From the NCBI GenBank assembly GCA_947625095.1, contig CANQMX010000006.1:1-64000 (forward strand): a DNA stretch of 64,000 bases, given 5' to 3'. The stretch comes from an uncultured Clostridia bacterium. GTDB taxonomy: Bacteria; Bacillota; Clostridia; Christensenellales; Borkfalkiaceae. A program made the translations under genes and the position numbers. Below the pieces are notes generated by a model, which saw only the letters and a list, made by a program, of their open reading frames with translations, searched no databases and was not told the origin of the DNA. This document shows, one piece after another, positions 36,570 through 45,864 of the stretch; the first letter of the stretch is position 1, and every line of letters starts with the position of its first letter.

Positions 36570-37473
36570 AGGAGTGGATGCGCTTGATGGCGATGGCGAG
36601 CATGAAAATGCCGAGCGCGGCCGTCAGGGCGCAGACGACCGCGCCCGTGACGCCATTCATTGTGGCGACGTTGAGCGAGTCGCCCATATCGAATTCCCGA
36701 AGCATCGCCGTCTGCAAGGCGAGAATGGAGACCATGGCATCGGCGAGGTTGATGTTCTTTGCCGCCCGCACCGTCATTTCATCCGTGCGCCATGTTTTGA
36801 CAAAATTGTAAACGGACACGATGATCTTATAAAAGGCATAGATCGCGTAGACGTAAATGGTGATGCCCGTGTGGACGAACGCCTCGTTCGCCCCCACCAT
36901 CTGCGCAATGGCCGCCGAGAGCGCGGCGGGCATTAAAACGAGAACGACCCCGCAGACGCCGTAGATATAGGTATCCTTTTTCTGCGTCCTCTCCGCCGCC
37001 TGCCCCGCCTTTACCGCCCTCCTGCGAAAGATGTGATAGATAAGAACGGTGCCGCGCAGGACGATGAGCAGGATATAGTACGCGGCGAGCGCGCCGAACC
37101 AAATTGAGGAGTTGAGGACGCCGACGACGCCGTTGTACACCGCAAATGCGATGTTGAGCAGAAATGCGCCGACGGAGAAGAGGATGGCGCGGAAGCCGTA
37201 TTCGCGGAACAGCCGCTCCCAGAACGGCTTGCCCTCCGACCACTTTAAGGCGCGGGCGGAGATGGCGGGCAGCGTATTGATAAAGCCGTAGACGCAGTAG
37301 CCCACGCTCGCCGCCATGACGCCGAGAAAGACATACCCCACTATGACGTATGCGGACAGGCTCGCTTGCGTCAGAAAGAGCGTTCCGCCCACCATTGCGC
37401 CGATCCCGATGACGGCAAGAACGCACAGAAACCACAGCGGCGGCGTTTTGAAAAATTCAAAAAATTTTTTCAT
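36553..37473 (-). CDS. Multi-pass membrane protein
   Basis: MKKFFEFFKTPPLWFLCVLAVIGIGAMVGGTLFLTQASLSAYVIVGYVFL...; overlaps the TetR stop by 4 nt. Confidence 0.75.
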   Translation of the reverse strand: MKKFFEFFKTPPLWFLCVLAVIGIGAMVGGTLFLTQASLSAYVIVGYVFLGVMAASVGYCVYGFINTLPAISARALKWSEGKPFWERLFREYGFRAILFSVGAFLLNIAFAVYNGVVGVLNSSIWFGALAAYYILLIVLRGTVLIYHIFRRRAVKAGQAAERTQKKDTYIYGVCGVVLVLMPAALSAAIAQMVGANEAFVHTGITIYVYAIYAFYKIIVSVYNFVKTWRTDEMTVRAAKNINLADAMVSILALQTAMLREFDMGDSLNVATMNGVTGAVVCALTAALGIFMLAIAIKRIHSSLLPP

Positions 37474-38069
37474 GCTTCCCCGTTCCGCGCCTTCATGGAG
37501 GGGCGCACGCAGACGGCGATGACTTCGCACATGAAGAGGATATCATCCTCGCACCCACGCCTGACCCACTCCATGGTGATGGCGTTTACACCGCTGATGA
37601 AGTAGCGGGACATATACTCCACAATTTTTTTATCCGTGACGCCGTTTTTCGCATAGATGGGAACAAAGATGTTTTCGATGAGCATCTTATCCATATCCCC
37701 GATGGGGAAGGCGTTGGAATTGTTGTAGACTTCGTAGAGACGCCTGTTCTTTTTGATAAAGGTGAGGTAGGGCACGAGATATTGCGGGGAGATGAAGATG
37801 AGTTCTTCCGCCGACATTTTGGAAAAATCCCCCGCGCCGAAGGGAGAGCCGAAGGAGCGGAAAAATTCCGAGATGGCGCGCTCGTGCGTCTCCTTGAGAA
37901 GGTCGTAAAGATTTTCGTAGTGCGCGTAGAAGGTGGAGCGGTTGACACCCGCCTTTCCGCAGACATCCATGATGGTGATATCGGAAAATTCCTTTTCCTC
38001 CAATAGGGCGACGAGGGCATCATCCATCTTCACCGCGGTGTTGTAAAATTTGGCTTCCGATTTGTTCAT
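37470..38069 (-). CDS. TetR/AcrR family regulator
   Basis: MDDALVALLEEKEFSDITIMDVCGKAGVNRSTFYAHYENLYDLLKE. Confidence 0.9.
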   Translation of the reverse strand: MNKSEAKFYNTAVKMDDALVALLEEKEFSDITIMDVCGKAGVNRSTFYAHYENLYDLLKETHERAISEFFRSFGSPFGAGDFSKMSAEELIFISPQYLVPYLTFIKKNRRLYEVYNNSNAFPIGDMDKMLIENIFVPIYAKNGVTDKKIVEYMSRYFISGVNAITMEWVRRGCEDDILFMCEVIAVCVRPSMKARNGEA

Positions 38070-38113
38070 TTTTGTGCCTCGCGACTATTATACGGGTTCG
38101 GCGCATAAAAATC

Positions 38114-38184
38114 AACCGTTGTTCGGTTAAAAGGCGGAAATTTTTTTGAAACCGACATTTTTCGGAATATGTGTTGTGGTGTTT
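38114..38184. promoter_or_regulatory. Operator region: palindrome plus block shared with 41682-41719
   Basis: AACCGttgttCGGTT (38114-38128), then TGAAACCGACATTTTTCGGAATATGTGTTGTGGTGTTT (38147-38184). Confidence 0.75.
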
Positions 38185-38230
38185 TGCCCCGAACGGTTTT
38201 ATACTTAAAGTAACAAACGAGGAGGTCGAC

Positions 38231-38836
38231 ATGGAAGATGCAGAGGATGCGTTCACCATCGAGGATCTGAACGAATTTTTGTCGGCGAAGACCTACGGGG
38301 AACAATTTGAGATACTCCTGAAACATTCCGAAAAAAACCAAAAAATCATAGAAATAAGGAGAAAAAAGAAGATGGAAAACTACAATGCGGGCTACGCAGT
38401 CGGCGGGGAAGAGATCGCGAAGCAATTTGAAGAATTTTGCAAGACCAAGGGCATCGTCGCAAAATTCAAGGTGGCCTTTGAGCAGATGGGCGAAAATGCC
38501 CGCCGCCAAAAGGAGCAGGACAGGGCGAACATCGAGGCCGTGAAAAACTCCGAAGAAAACAAGGAATTCCGCGAGTTTTTGCACACCAAGGGCTTTAAGG
38601 CGAAATGCCGCCTCGTCATTGAGAACATCAAAAGGGGCGCGGCAAACGCGAACGCGGACACGGCAAGAAAACTTGACGAACTGCACAAAAAGACGCAGGC
38701 GAACATCCGCGCGCACGGCGTGCCCGCCGCAAAGAGCGCAGAATATTCCGCCGAACAACTTTCCGCCGAGTTCAACGCCTTTTTGAAGGAGCGGGGCCTG
38801 GACGAAAAGTATTCCGTTCAAATCGTGGAGGAATGA
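38231..38836 (+). CDS. Hypothetical protein with four internal repeats
   Basis: RBS GGAGG; motifs EEFCKTKGIVAKFKV, REFLHTKGFKAKCRL, NAFLKERGLDEKYSV. Confidence 0.75.
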   Translation: MEDAEDAFTIEDLNEFLSAKTYGEQFEILLKHSEKNQKIIEIRRKKKMENYNAGYAVGGEEIAKQFEEFCKTKGIVAKFKVAFEQMGENARRQKEQDRANIEAVKNSEENKEFREFLHTKGFKAKCRLVIENIKRGAANANADTARKLDELHKKTQANIRAHGVPAAKSAEYSAEQLSAEFNAFLKERGLDEKYSVQIVEE

Positions 38837-39399
38837 GTATGGCAGAACTTGAAAAAGCGCTTTCGGGCGAGCAGTTCGACCGAAGGGACAGGGAAGTGTA
38901 CCTCTTCCAGAGCAGGGTAAAGGATATGCTCCATGAACTCCATTCCCTCAAACCTTCCGACCCCAAGAGAACGGAGATCATCAAAGAACTTGTGACGGGG
39001 TACAACGAATACGTCTTTATCGAGGATGGCTTCCGTTGCAGTTTCGGTAAAAATATCCGCTTTCACGGAATGGCGATGATAAATTACGACTGCACCTTCC
39101 TCGACACTAATTTTATCGACATCGGAAGTTGCGCGCTGATAGGCCCCGGCTGCAATCTCATTTGCACCAACCATTCCATCGATCCCGCCGAACGCTTGAA
39201 GGGCGTGTTTTGCGACAAGCCCATAAAAATCGGGAACAACGTTTGGCTGGGCGCGAACGTGACCATCCTACCGGGCGTGACCATCGGTGAAAACGCCGTG
39301 ATCGGCGCAGGCTCGGTCGTCACCAAGGACATCCCCGCAAACGTTGTGGCGGTCGGAAATCCTTGCAGGGTCGTAAAAGAGATTCCCGTTATGGAATAG
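38833..39399 (+). CDS. Hexapeptide sugar O-acetyltransferase
   Basis: LHSLKPSDPKRTEIIKEL...KIGNNVWLGANVTILPGVTIGENAVIGAGSVVTKDIPANVVAVGNPCRVV. Confidence 0.92.
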   Translation: MSMAELEKALSGEQFDRRDREVYLFQSRVKDMLHELHSLKPSDPKRTEIIKELVTGYNEYVFIEDGFRCSFGKNIRFHGMAMINYDCTFLDTNFIDIGSCALIGPGCNLICTNHSIDPAERLKGVFCDKPIKIGNNVWLGANVTILPGVTIGENAVIGAGSVVTKDIPANVVAVGNPCRVVKEIPVME

Positions 39400-39419
39400 C
39401 CGGAAACGAGGGGAAACGG

Positions 39420-40982
39420 ATGAAAAAGACGATAGAGATCGTGGAGAACGGAGTGAAAAAGGAGAGGGTCGTATCGTACATCCCTCTCCGTTATATCCTG
39501 AATATCCTTCTCATCTTCTTGGAAATTGCCGCCGTGATCGCGGTTTTGAGCCTTATCACCATCTACGTCCCCTACTTCTATTTTGCGGTGCTGGCGACGC
39601 AGGTGGGCGTTGCCGTGAGCATCATCGCAAGGAACGATAACCCCGATTACAAACTGCCGTGGCTGTTTTTTGTGCTGCTCATCCCCATCGTCGGGTTCAT
39701 GCTCTACTTCATGTTCTATGACAGAAAACTCAACCGCAAACAGCAGAAAAACGTAGAACGGGCAAAATCGGAAAAAACCGAAAAAGACGACGGCAAAGAA
39801 TTTCTCGCCTTGAAAGAGCGGGACGAACTCGAGTACTTACAGGCGGTCTCTCTTACAAAACTCTCCTCGTCCCACCTGTATGCGAATACGCGGATCAAGT
39901 ATTTTTCCATCGGCGACGAACTGTTCCCCGCGATGATCGAGGATCTGAAAAAGGCCGAAAAGTTCATCTTTATGGAATACTTCATCATAGAGGGCGGACT
40001 GTTTTGGGATTCCATTTTATGCGTCTTGAAAGAAAAAGCAGCGGCGGGGGTGGAAGTGCGCGTCGTCTATGACGACATCGGGTGCATGATGACCCTCCCC
40101 GGCAATTACTACAAACAACTTGCAAAGGCGGGGATAAAATGCGTGCCCTTTTCCAAACTCGGCGGGCAGGCGAATAACAAATTCAACAACCGAAGCCACC
40201 GCAAAATCACCGTGATCGACGGGAAGGTGGGCTACACGGGCGGCGTAAACCTTGCCGACGAATACATCAACCGCATTGTAAAACACGGGCATTGGAAGGA
40301 TGTGGGGATACGGCTCGAGGGCGAAGCCGTGAACGAGATGACGAGGCTGTTCCTTATCGACTACAACCAAAACGTGAAGAAGGCGGCGGACAATTTCTGG
40401 GATTATTACGGGCATACCGTGTGCGAGGGGGAGGGCTACTGCATCCCGTTCGGCGACGGCCCAAAGCCCATCTACGACAGGCAGGTCTCCAAGACGGCGA
40501 TCATCAATCTGCTGTGCGGCGCGAAACGGTATGTCTATATCACAACGCCATACCTCATCATCGACAACGAACTTGCCTCGGCGATCGAAAATACCGCCTT
40601 GCGCGGCGTGGACGTGCGCATCATCACGCCGCACATTCCCGATAAAAAACTCGTGTTTTTGATGACGAGGAGTTACTATCCCCGCCTCATGGCGGCGGGC
40701 GTCAAAATTTTCGAGTATGAAAAGGGATTTATCCACGCAAAGACCTATTCGGCGGACGGCGAAGTTGCCATTGTGGGCACGGTCAATCTTGACTACCGCT
40801 CCCTTGTCCACCACTTTGAAAACGGCGTGTGGATGTGCGGGAACGCGGCGATCGCCGATATGGAGAAAGACTTTATTGCCACGCAGAAACAATCCATCGA
40901 ATATCGCAGCGATATGCTCAAACAAACGATATGGCGGCGGTTTGTGGGGGCGGTCGTAAAGATCTTCGCCCCGCTCTTGTAA
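39420..40982 (+). CDS. cls: Cardiolipin synthase (PLD family)
   Basis: Two HxK motifs NRSHRKITVIDGKVGYTGGVNLADEY and FIHAKTYSADGEVAIVGTVNLDYRSL; N-terminal TM segments. Confidence 0.92.
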   Translation: MKKTIEIVENGVKKERVVSYIPLRYILNILLIFLEIAAVIAVLSLITIYVPYFYFAVLATQVGVAVSIIARNDNPDYKLPWLFFVLLIPIVGFMLYFMFYDRKLNRKQQKNVERAKSEKTEKDDGKEFLALKERDELEYLQAVSLTKLSSSHLYANTRIKYFSIGDELFPAMIEDLKKAEKFIFMEYFIIEGGLFWDSILCVLKEKAAAGVEVRVVYDDIGCMMTLPGNYYKQLAKAGIKCVPFSKLGGQANNKFNNRSHRKITVIDGKVGYTGGVNLADEYINRIVKHGHWKDVGIRLEGEAVNEMTRLFLIDYNQNVKKAADNFWDYYGHTVCEGEGYCIPFGDGPKPIYDRQVSKTAIINLLCGAKRYVYITTPYLIIDNELASAIENTALRGVDVRIITPHIPDKKLVFLMTRSYYPRLMAAGVKIFEYEKGFIHAKTYSADGEVAIVGTVNLDYRSLVHHFENGVWMCGNAAIADMEKDFIATQKQSIEYRSDMLKQTIWRRFVGAVVKIFAPLL

Positions 40983-41031
40983 TTTTTCCAAAGCCGGGTA
41001 AATTTATCACACCTGTAAAAAGGAGAAGCAA

Positions 41032-41673
41032 ATGCAAAAGAAAATTTTTCGCGCGCTTTTAGATTACCTGCCGACGGCGATAACTGCGCTGCTCGCGATC
41101 GTCACGCTCATCCTCTATGCGACGGTCGTTCCCGAACACGCGGCAAGCGACTACGTTGTGATTTGCTTGGTGCCTCTTGTGCCGCTTGCGCTGACCTTCA
41201 TCAACCGCCGTTGGAACATGGGCGTGCCGCGGTATCTCATTGTTTTAGTGTGTTTGCACCTTGTTTTATCGGCGGACGCGGGCACGGCGATGGGACTGTA
41301 TACGCTTCTTTCGTGGTGGGATCTCATGATCCACGGGTTCTTCGGATTTTTGGGGTGCGCGTTTTTCTACTACCTCTATTTCCGCTTTGAAAAGCAACCT
41401 CCGAAACCCCTTCATTATATCGTGTTTGTGCTTCTGACCATTTCGCTTGCGGGCATTTGGGAGATTTACGAGTTCGTCGCCGACCTTCTTCTTCACAGCG
41501 ATATGCAGTGCGTAGAGGACGCGCTGGCGAGTGGAATTTCCCCGCTCACCGATACCATTACCGATATCCTGATCGCGATTGCGGGCGCAGTGCTGTTTTT
41601 TGCGGTGCTGTTCCTCAAAAAAGCGTTCCTTGCAAGACACAAAGCAACGCCCGACAACGAAAGCGATTGCTAA
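41032..41673 (+). CDS. Membrane protein
   Basis: 213 aa, multi-TM, LLSWWDLMIHGFFGFLGCAFFYYLYF. Confidence 0.75.
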   Translation: MQKKIFRALLDYLPTAITALLAIVTLILYATVVPEHAASDYVVICLVPLVPLALTFINRRWNMGVPRYLIVLVCLHLVLSADAGTAMGLYTLLSWWDLMIHGFFGFLGCAFFYYLYFRFEKQPPKPLHYIVFVLLTISLAGIWEIYEFVADLLLHSDMQCVEDALASGISPLTDTITDILIAIAGAVLFFAVLFLKKAFLARHKATPDNESDC

Positions 41674-41681
41674 AACTTTTC

Positions 41682-41719
41682 TGAAACCGACAGTTTTCGG
41701 AATATGTGTTGTGGTGTTT
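41682..41719 (+). promoter_or_regulatory. Shared regulatory block upstream of ABC operon
   Basis: TGAAACCGACAGTTTTCGGAATATGTGTTGTGGTGTTT, 1 mismatch to 38147-38184; TATAAT follows. Confidence 0.8.
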
Positions 41720-41765
41720 GGGCAAGAGGGACATTATAATAGAAATATCAAAACGGGAGGCAGAT

Positions 41766-42665
41766 ATGAACGCCATTGAGATACGCGGGCTTACCAAGAG
41801 TTTCCGCGGAATGTACGCCCTTGACGGGCTTGACATGACCGTGCCGCAGGGCGCCATTTACGGCTTTATCGGCGAGAACGGGAGCGGGAAGTCGACCACC
41901 GAAAAATGCATCTGCGGACACCTTGTGCCCGACAGCGGCGAAATTGCCCTCTTCGGAAAACCCTACACCGACGCGGGCGTGCGGGCGCGGGTGGGCGCGC
42001 TCATCGAGAACGCGGGATGCTTCCCCGCCTCTACCGTATGGGCGAACCTCATGATGCAGGCCATCAATTTGGGGATAAGAGACCGCGCCGAGGAGATAAA
42101 GCGGGTGTTGAAGATCGTGCGCATGGAAAACAACGCGCAGATGAGGTTCAAGAGTTGCTCGCTTGGCATGAAGCAGCGCATCGGCATTGCGATGGCGCTA
42201 CTCGGCGACCCCGCCCTTCTCATTTTGGACGAACCCATCAACGGGTTGGACGCGGAGGGCATGAAGATGATGCGCGAAATTTTGGTGGACATCACCAAAA
42301 ATTACGGGCGAACCGTGCTCATCTCCTCGCACATCTTGGGCGAACTTGAAAAAATTGCGACGCACTACGGCATCATCCGCCGCGGAAAGATGATAAAGGA
42401 GATCTCCGCCGCCGAGATGGAGGGGCGCGCGCAGGTGTACGTCACCCTGAAAACCGACGACGTGCGGGGCGCGGCGGGCATCATCTCCCCCCTTGCGCGG
42501 GTGGAGTCCGACGGGGAATTTTTGCGCGTGTACGGCGTGGAGGATACCGCGGGGCTTGCCGCCCTCCTCATGCAGAACGGCTTTGCGGTGAGCGAGTTGA
42601 AAAAGCACAAAATCGGGCTGGAGGAGTACTACGTTTCCCTCATGAGCGGAAAGGAGGCAATGTGA
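41766..42665 (+). CDS. ABC transporter ATP-binding protein (BcrA/LanF-like)
   Basis: Walker A GENGSGKSTTEK; LGMKQRIGIAMALLGDPALLILDEPINGLD. Confidence 0.93.
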   Translation: MNAIEIRGLTKSFRGMYALDGLDMTVPQGAIYGFIGENGSGKSTTEKCICGHLVPDSGEIALFGKPYTDAGVRARVGALIENAGCFPASTVWANLMMQAINLGIRDRAEEIKRVLKIVRMENNAQMRFKSCSLGMKQRIGIAMALLGDPALLILDEPINGLDAEGMKMMREILVDITKNYGRTVLISSHILGELEKIATHYGIIRRGKMIKEISAAEMEGRAQVYVTLKTDDVRGAAGIISPLARVESDGEFLRVYGVEDTAGLAALLMQNGFAVSELKKHKIGLEEYYVSLMSGKEAM

Positions 42666-43480
42666 TGGAGAGCGCGAAGGCGTTGCGATTTGAAAGGCCG
42701 AGTTTTTTGACGAGGCTGAAGGGGATGCTGGGCGTGGACTTTTACCGCCTGTTCCATACCCCCCTCTTCTATATCTTTTTGGGGATCGCCGCCATCATCC
42801 CCGCCCTCGTCACGATGGGCGCGGGCAGCGGCGCGAACGCGGGGATGTTTTCCACGGCGTGGCAGATCATCGCCGCGGACAGCCCCCTCTATGTGGTGCA
42901 CGATATGGGCGAATACGCCAACATGGACATGGTGTTCATCTTCGGCGGCATCATGGTCTCCATCTTCATCGGGCACGACTACACGAGCGGATATGTGAAA
43001 CAACTGTTTACGACCCACGCCAAGAAAGAGGATTACATGATCTCAAAGACGGCGCTCTCCGCCTTCTCCATGGCGTGTATGTGCGGGACGTACTTTGTGG
43101 GCGGCACGATCGCGGGGGCGGCAGGCGGGCTATCCTTTGCCGTGAACGCGGGGTCTCTCATCTGCGCCATTTTGGGGAAACTTATCATGTGCCTCGGCTG
43201 GGCGAGTCTGTATACCTTTATCAATATCGTCTTCCGCCGCAAGTTCGGCATCTCCATTGCCCTCTGCTTTGTGCTGGGAACGGGGATCCCCGTCATCGGC
43301 GCGGCCGCCGTCGTGGGCAATTCCCCCGCGCTCAACATCTTCCTCTACGGTTCTTCGGTGTATGCCTGCCTCTCGGCGAACTTTTTATCCGTGCTCGTGT
43401 GCCTTGCCTGTTCGGCGGCGTGGACTGCTATCTATAACGTGCTCGGTGCGGTCGTTTTGTACCATAGAGACGTGTACTAA
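42665..43480 (+). CDS. ABC transporter permease
   Basis: MESAKALRFERPSFLTRLKGMLGVDFYRLFHTPLFYIFLGIAAIIPALV; multi-TM. Confidence 0.85.
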   Translation: MESAKALRFERPSFLTRLKGMLGVDFYRLFHTPLFYIFLGIAAIIPALVTMGAGSGANAGMFSTAWQIIAADSPLYVVHDMGEYANMDMVFIFGGIMVSIFIGHDYTSGYVKQLFTTHAKKEDYMISKTALSAFSMACMCGTYFVGGTIAGAAGGLSFAVNAGSLICAILGKLIMCLGWASLYTFINIVFRRKFGISIALCFVLGTGIPVIGAAAVVGNSPALNIFLYGSSVYACLSANFLSVLVCLACSAAWTAIYNVLGAVVLYHRDVY

Positions 43481-43493
43481 AGGAGGTGCGGCG

Positions 43494-44393
43494 ATGAATG
43501 GGATAGAAATCAGAAATCTTACAAAAAATTTCCGCGAGAAGCGGGCGGTGGACGGCCTCGATATGACCGTGCCGCAGGGGGCGATCTACGGCTTTATCGG
43601 TGAGAACGGGAGCGGGAAATCGACCACCGAAAAGTGCATCTGCGGGCTGCTTGTGCCGAGCGGCGGGGAGATCAAACTCTTCGGGAAAAGTTACAAAGAC
43701 CCCGAAGTGCGGAAAAAGATCGGGGTGCTCATCGAAGCGCCCGGGTGCTTCCCCAATTTAAGCGTGTGGAGCAATATGAAGTTGCAGGCCGCCAACCTCG
43801 GCATCAAGAACGAGGACGAGGAGATCCGCCGCGTGCTGCGGCTGGTGCGCATGGAGGGGTCGGCGAGCAACAAATTCAAGAACTGCTCGCTGGGGATGCG
43901 GCAGCGCATCGGCATTGCCTTTGCCCTGCTCGGCCGACCCGAACTGCTCGTGTTGGACGAACCCATCAACGGGCTGGACGCGGACGGGATGCGCATCATG
44001 CGGGAGATTTTGACGGAACTTTCGCATAGCGGCGTGACCGTGCTCATCTCCTCGCACATCCTCGGCGAACTCGAAAAAATTGCGACGCACTACGGCATCA
44101 TCCGCGGCGGGAAGATGATAAAGGAGATGACGGCGGAGGAACTGAGCGCGGACTGCCCGACCTACGTCGCCCTGAAAGCGGGCGAGACGCAGAGGGCGGA
44201 GGCGGCGCTCCGCGAAAAATTTGCGCGCGTGCAGTCGGACGGCGAGCGCGGCGAGGTGCGCGTTTACGGCGCGGACGCAAGCGCGGTGACAACGTACCTC
44301 TACCGCAGCGCGGGCATCGCCGTGAGCGAAGTGACGACGAGAAAGATAAGCCTTGAAGAGTACTACGCCGACTGCATGAAGGAGGGCAGATAG
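43494..44393 (+). CDS. ABC transporter ATP-binding protein, paralogue
   Basis: DGLDMTVPQGAIYGFIGENGSGKSTTEKCICGLLVPSGGEIKLFGKSY. Confidence 0.93.
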   Translation: MNGIEIRNLTKNFREKRAVDGLDMTVPQGAIYGFIGENGSGKSTTEKCICGLLVPSGGEIKLFGKSYKDPEVRKKIGVLIEAPGCFPNLSVWSNMKLQAANLGIKNEDEEIRRVLRLVRMEGSASNKFKNCSLGMRQRIGIAFALLGRPELLVLDEPINGLDADGMRIMREILTELSHSGVTVLISSHILGELEKIATHYGIIRGGKMIKEMTAEELSADCPTYVALKAGETQRAEAALREKFARVQSDGERGEVRVYGADASAVTTYLYRSAGIAVSEVTTRKISLEEYYADCMKEGR

Positions 44394-45185
44394 ATGAACG
44401 CAGCGAGAAATTTACGGGAATTTTTCGGGCGGCTGAGAACCATGCTCAAAGTGGATCTTTTGAGAATGTTTGCGACGCCGACGGTGTACATCATGTTCGG
44501 CATCAGTTTTGCGATCCCCGTTCTCATCCTCGTGATGACAGCGTCCGTGGGGGGTATGTCCGAGGGTGGGGCTTCGGCGGCGACGTTTACCAATGTTTGG
44601 CAGGCGATTGGCTCGGCGAGCGCAAACGGGGGTACCATGTCCATGGATATCACCACGATGTGCAACATGGACCTCCTCTTTTTCCTCATCGCAATCTTCG
44701 TTTGCCTGTTCGTGGGCGAGGATTTCAGGAGCGGGTATGTGAAGAACCTGTTTGCCGTGCGCGCGAAAAAGACGGATTATGTCGCCTCCAAAACGGTGGC
44801 GCTGTTTGCGGCCGCGGTGGGAATGATCGCGCTGTACTTTGTGGGCGCGATGATCGGCGGGAAGATCGCGGGACTATCGTTCAGCGCGGCGGAAGCGGGC
44901 ACGAGCGCGGGCGGGATCGTGGCCTGCGTGGTATGTAAGATATTCCTTGCACCCGTGTTCATCTCCATCGCGCTCACCCTCGCCGCCGTGGGGAAACAGC
45001 GGGTGTGGATCTCGGTGGCCTGCTCGCTTGCCGCGGGGATGCTCCTGTTTATGACGCTTGCGATCGCCGCTCCCCTCAACGCGGGCGCGCTGAACGCCGT
45101 GATGTGCGCTGCGGGTGGCGCGATGTTTGCCGTGGGGCTTGGCGCGGTGAGTGGGGTTGTTCTGAATAAGACGAATTTGGTGTGA
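44394..45185 (+). CDS. ABC transporter permease, paralogue
   Basis: LREFFGRLRTMLKVDLLRMFATPTVYIMFGISFAIPVLILVM. Confidence 0.85.
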   Translation: MNAARNLREFFGRLRTMLKVDLLRMFATPTVYIMFGISFAIPVLILVMTASVGGMSEGGASAATFTNVWQAIGSASANGGTMSMDITTMCNMDLLFFLIAIFVCLFVGEDFRSGYVKNLFAVRAKKTDYVASKTVALFAAAVGMIALYFVGAMIGGKIAGLSFSAAEAGTSAGGIVACVVCKIFLAPVFISIALTLAAVGKQRVWISVACSLAAGMLLFMTLAIAAPLNAGALNAVMCAAGGAMFAVGLGAVSGVVLNKTNLV

Positions 45186-45334
45186 GGGGGAAAGTGTGTT
45201 GCGCCTGCGCGCGGGACATATCGGACTGCGTTCATGGGAAGATACGCTCACCCGCTACGCGGGTTCGGTATGAGGACACCCCTTCTGTCACCTGCGGTGA
45301 CACCCACCCCTTGAAGGGGTGGGCAAGAAATGGG

Positions 45335-45390
45335 GAAGATACACTCGTTCGCGCCCCGCGGCACAGCCGCGGGGCGCGTTTGGTATGAGG
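45335..45390. repeat. Flanked palindrome (P1), ATAC/GTAT type
   Basis: GAAGATACACTCGTTCGCGCCCCGCGGC-aca-GCCGCGGGGCGCGTTTGGTATGAGG. Confidence 0.9.
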
Positions 45391-45488
45391 AGGGCGAGCG
45401 AGTGGCATGGGACAACCCCCACCCCGCGCGGCAAAGCCGCACCTCCCGCCCCCTTCAAAGGGGCCAGGTCTTGCCCCTCCCCCTGCGT

Positions 45489-45558
45489 CCCCCATTGCGG
45501 AAAAAGGCTCCACATATCATAGGTCGCCTTTCCCGATAGCCTCAAGGAAGGCTCCCCG
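45489..45558. repeat. Repeat family P3, copy B
   Basis: CCCCCATTGCGGAAAAAGGCTCCACATATCATAGGTCGCCTTTCCCGATAGCCTCAAGGAAGGCTCCCC. Confidence 0.85.
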
Positions 45559-45616
45559 TTTTGCGGGGCGGGGGATAAGATACACTCGCTTCGCTCGGTA
45601 TGAGGAGAGGGACGCG

Positions 45617-45645
45617 AAAGAGCGCTCCGGGGGGAGCGCTCTTTT
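45617..45645. terminator. Terminator-like hairpin
   Basis: AAAGAGCGCTCCggggGGAGCGCTCTTTT. Confidence 0.8.
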
Positions 45646-45718
45646 CCATTTATATTACTTTCCATTATTCCATTATGTTGTTGGCGGTAATTTTTGGCGT
45701 TGACCAAACTGTAAAGTT

Positions 45719-45816
45719 ACAATCAAGGCGATCCGTCATCGAAACACAGACATCGTAATCAAGGCTGTCTGCCATCGAAACACTGACATCGCGATCAAGA
45801 CTATCTGTCGCTATCG
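45719..45816. repeat. 36-bp tandem repeat, about 2.6 copies
   Basis: acaATCAAGGCGATCCGTCATCGAAACACAGACATCG / taATCAAGGCTGTCTGCCATCGAAACACTGACATCG / cgATCAAGACTATCTGTCGCTATCG. Confidence 0.85.
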
Positions 45817-45864
45817 GAAGGTTTTACGTCGGCGGGTAAAGCGTTGTTTCGGCAGCGGTGACGA

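Noticed and set aside
38101-41719. Shared 38-bp block as a mobile repeat
   Set aside because: Both copies sit at the same distance upstream of operon starts with -10 boxes and one adjoins a TetR gene, so a regulatory site is simpler.
45719-45816. CRISPR array
   Set aside because: Repeats are contiguous without unique spacers, only about 2.6 units, and no cas genes are present.
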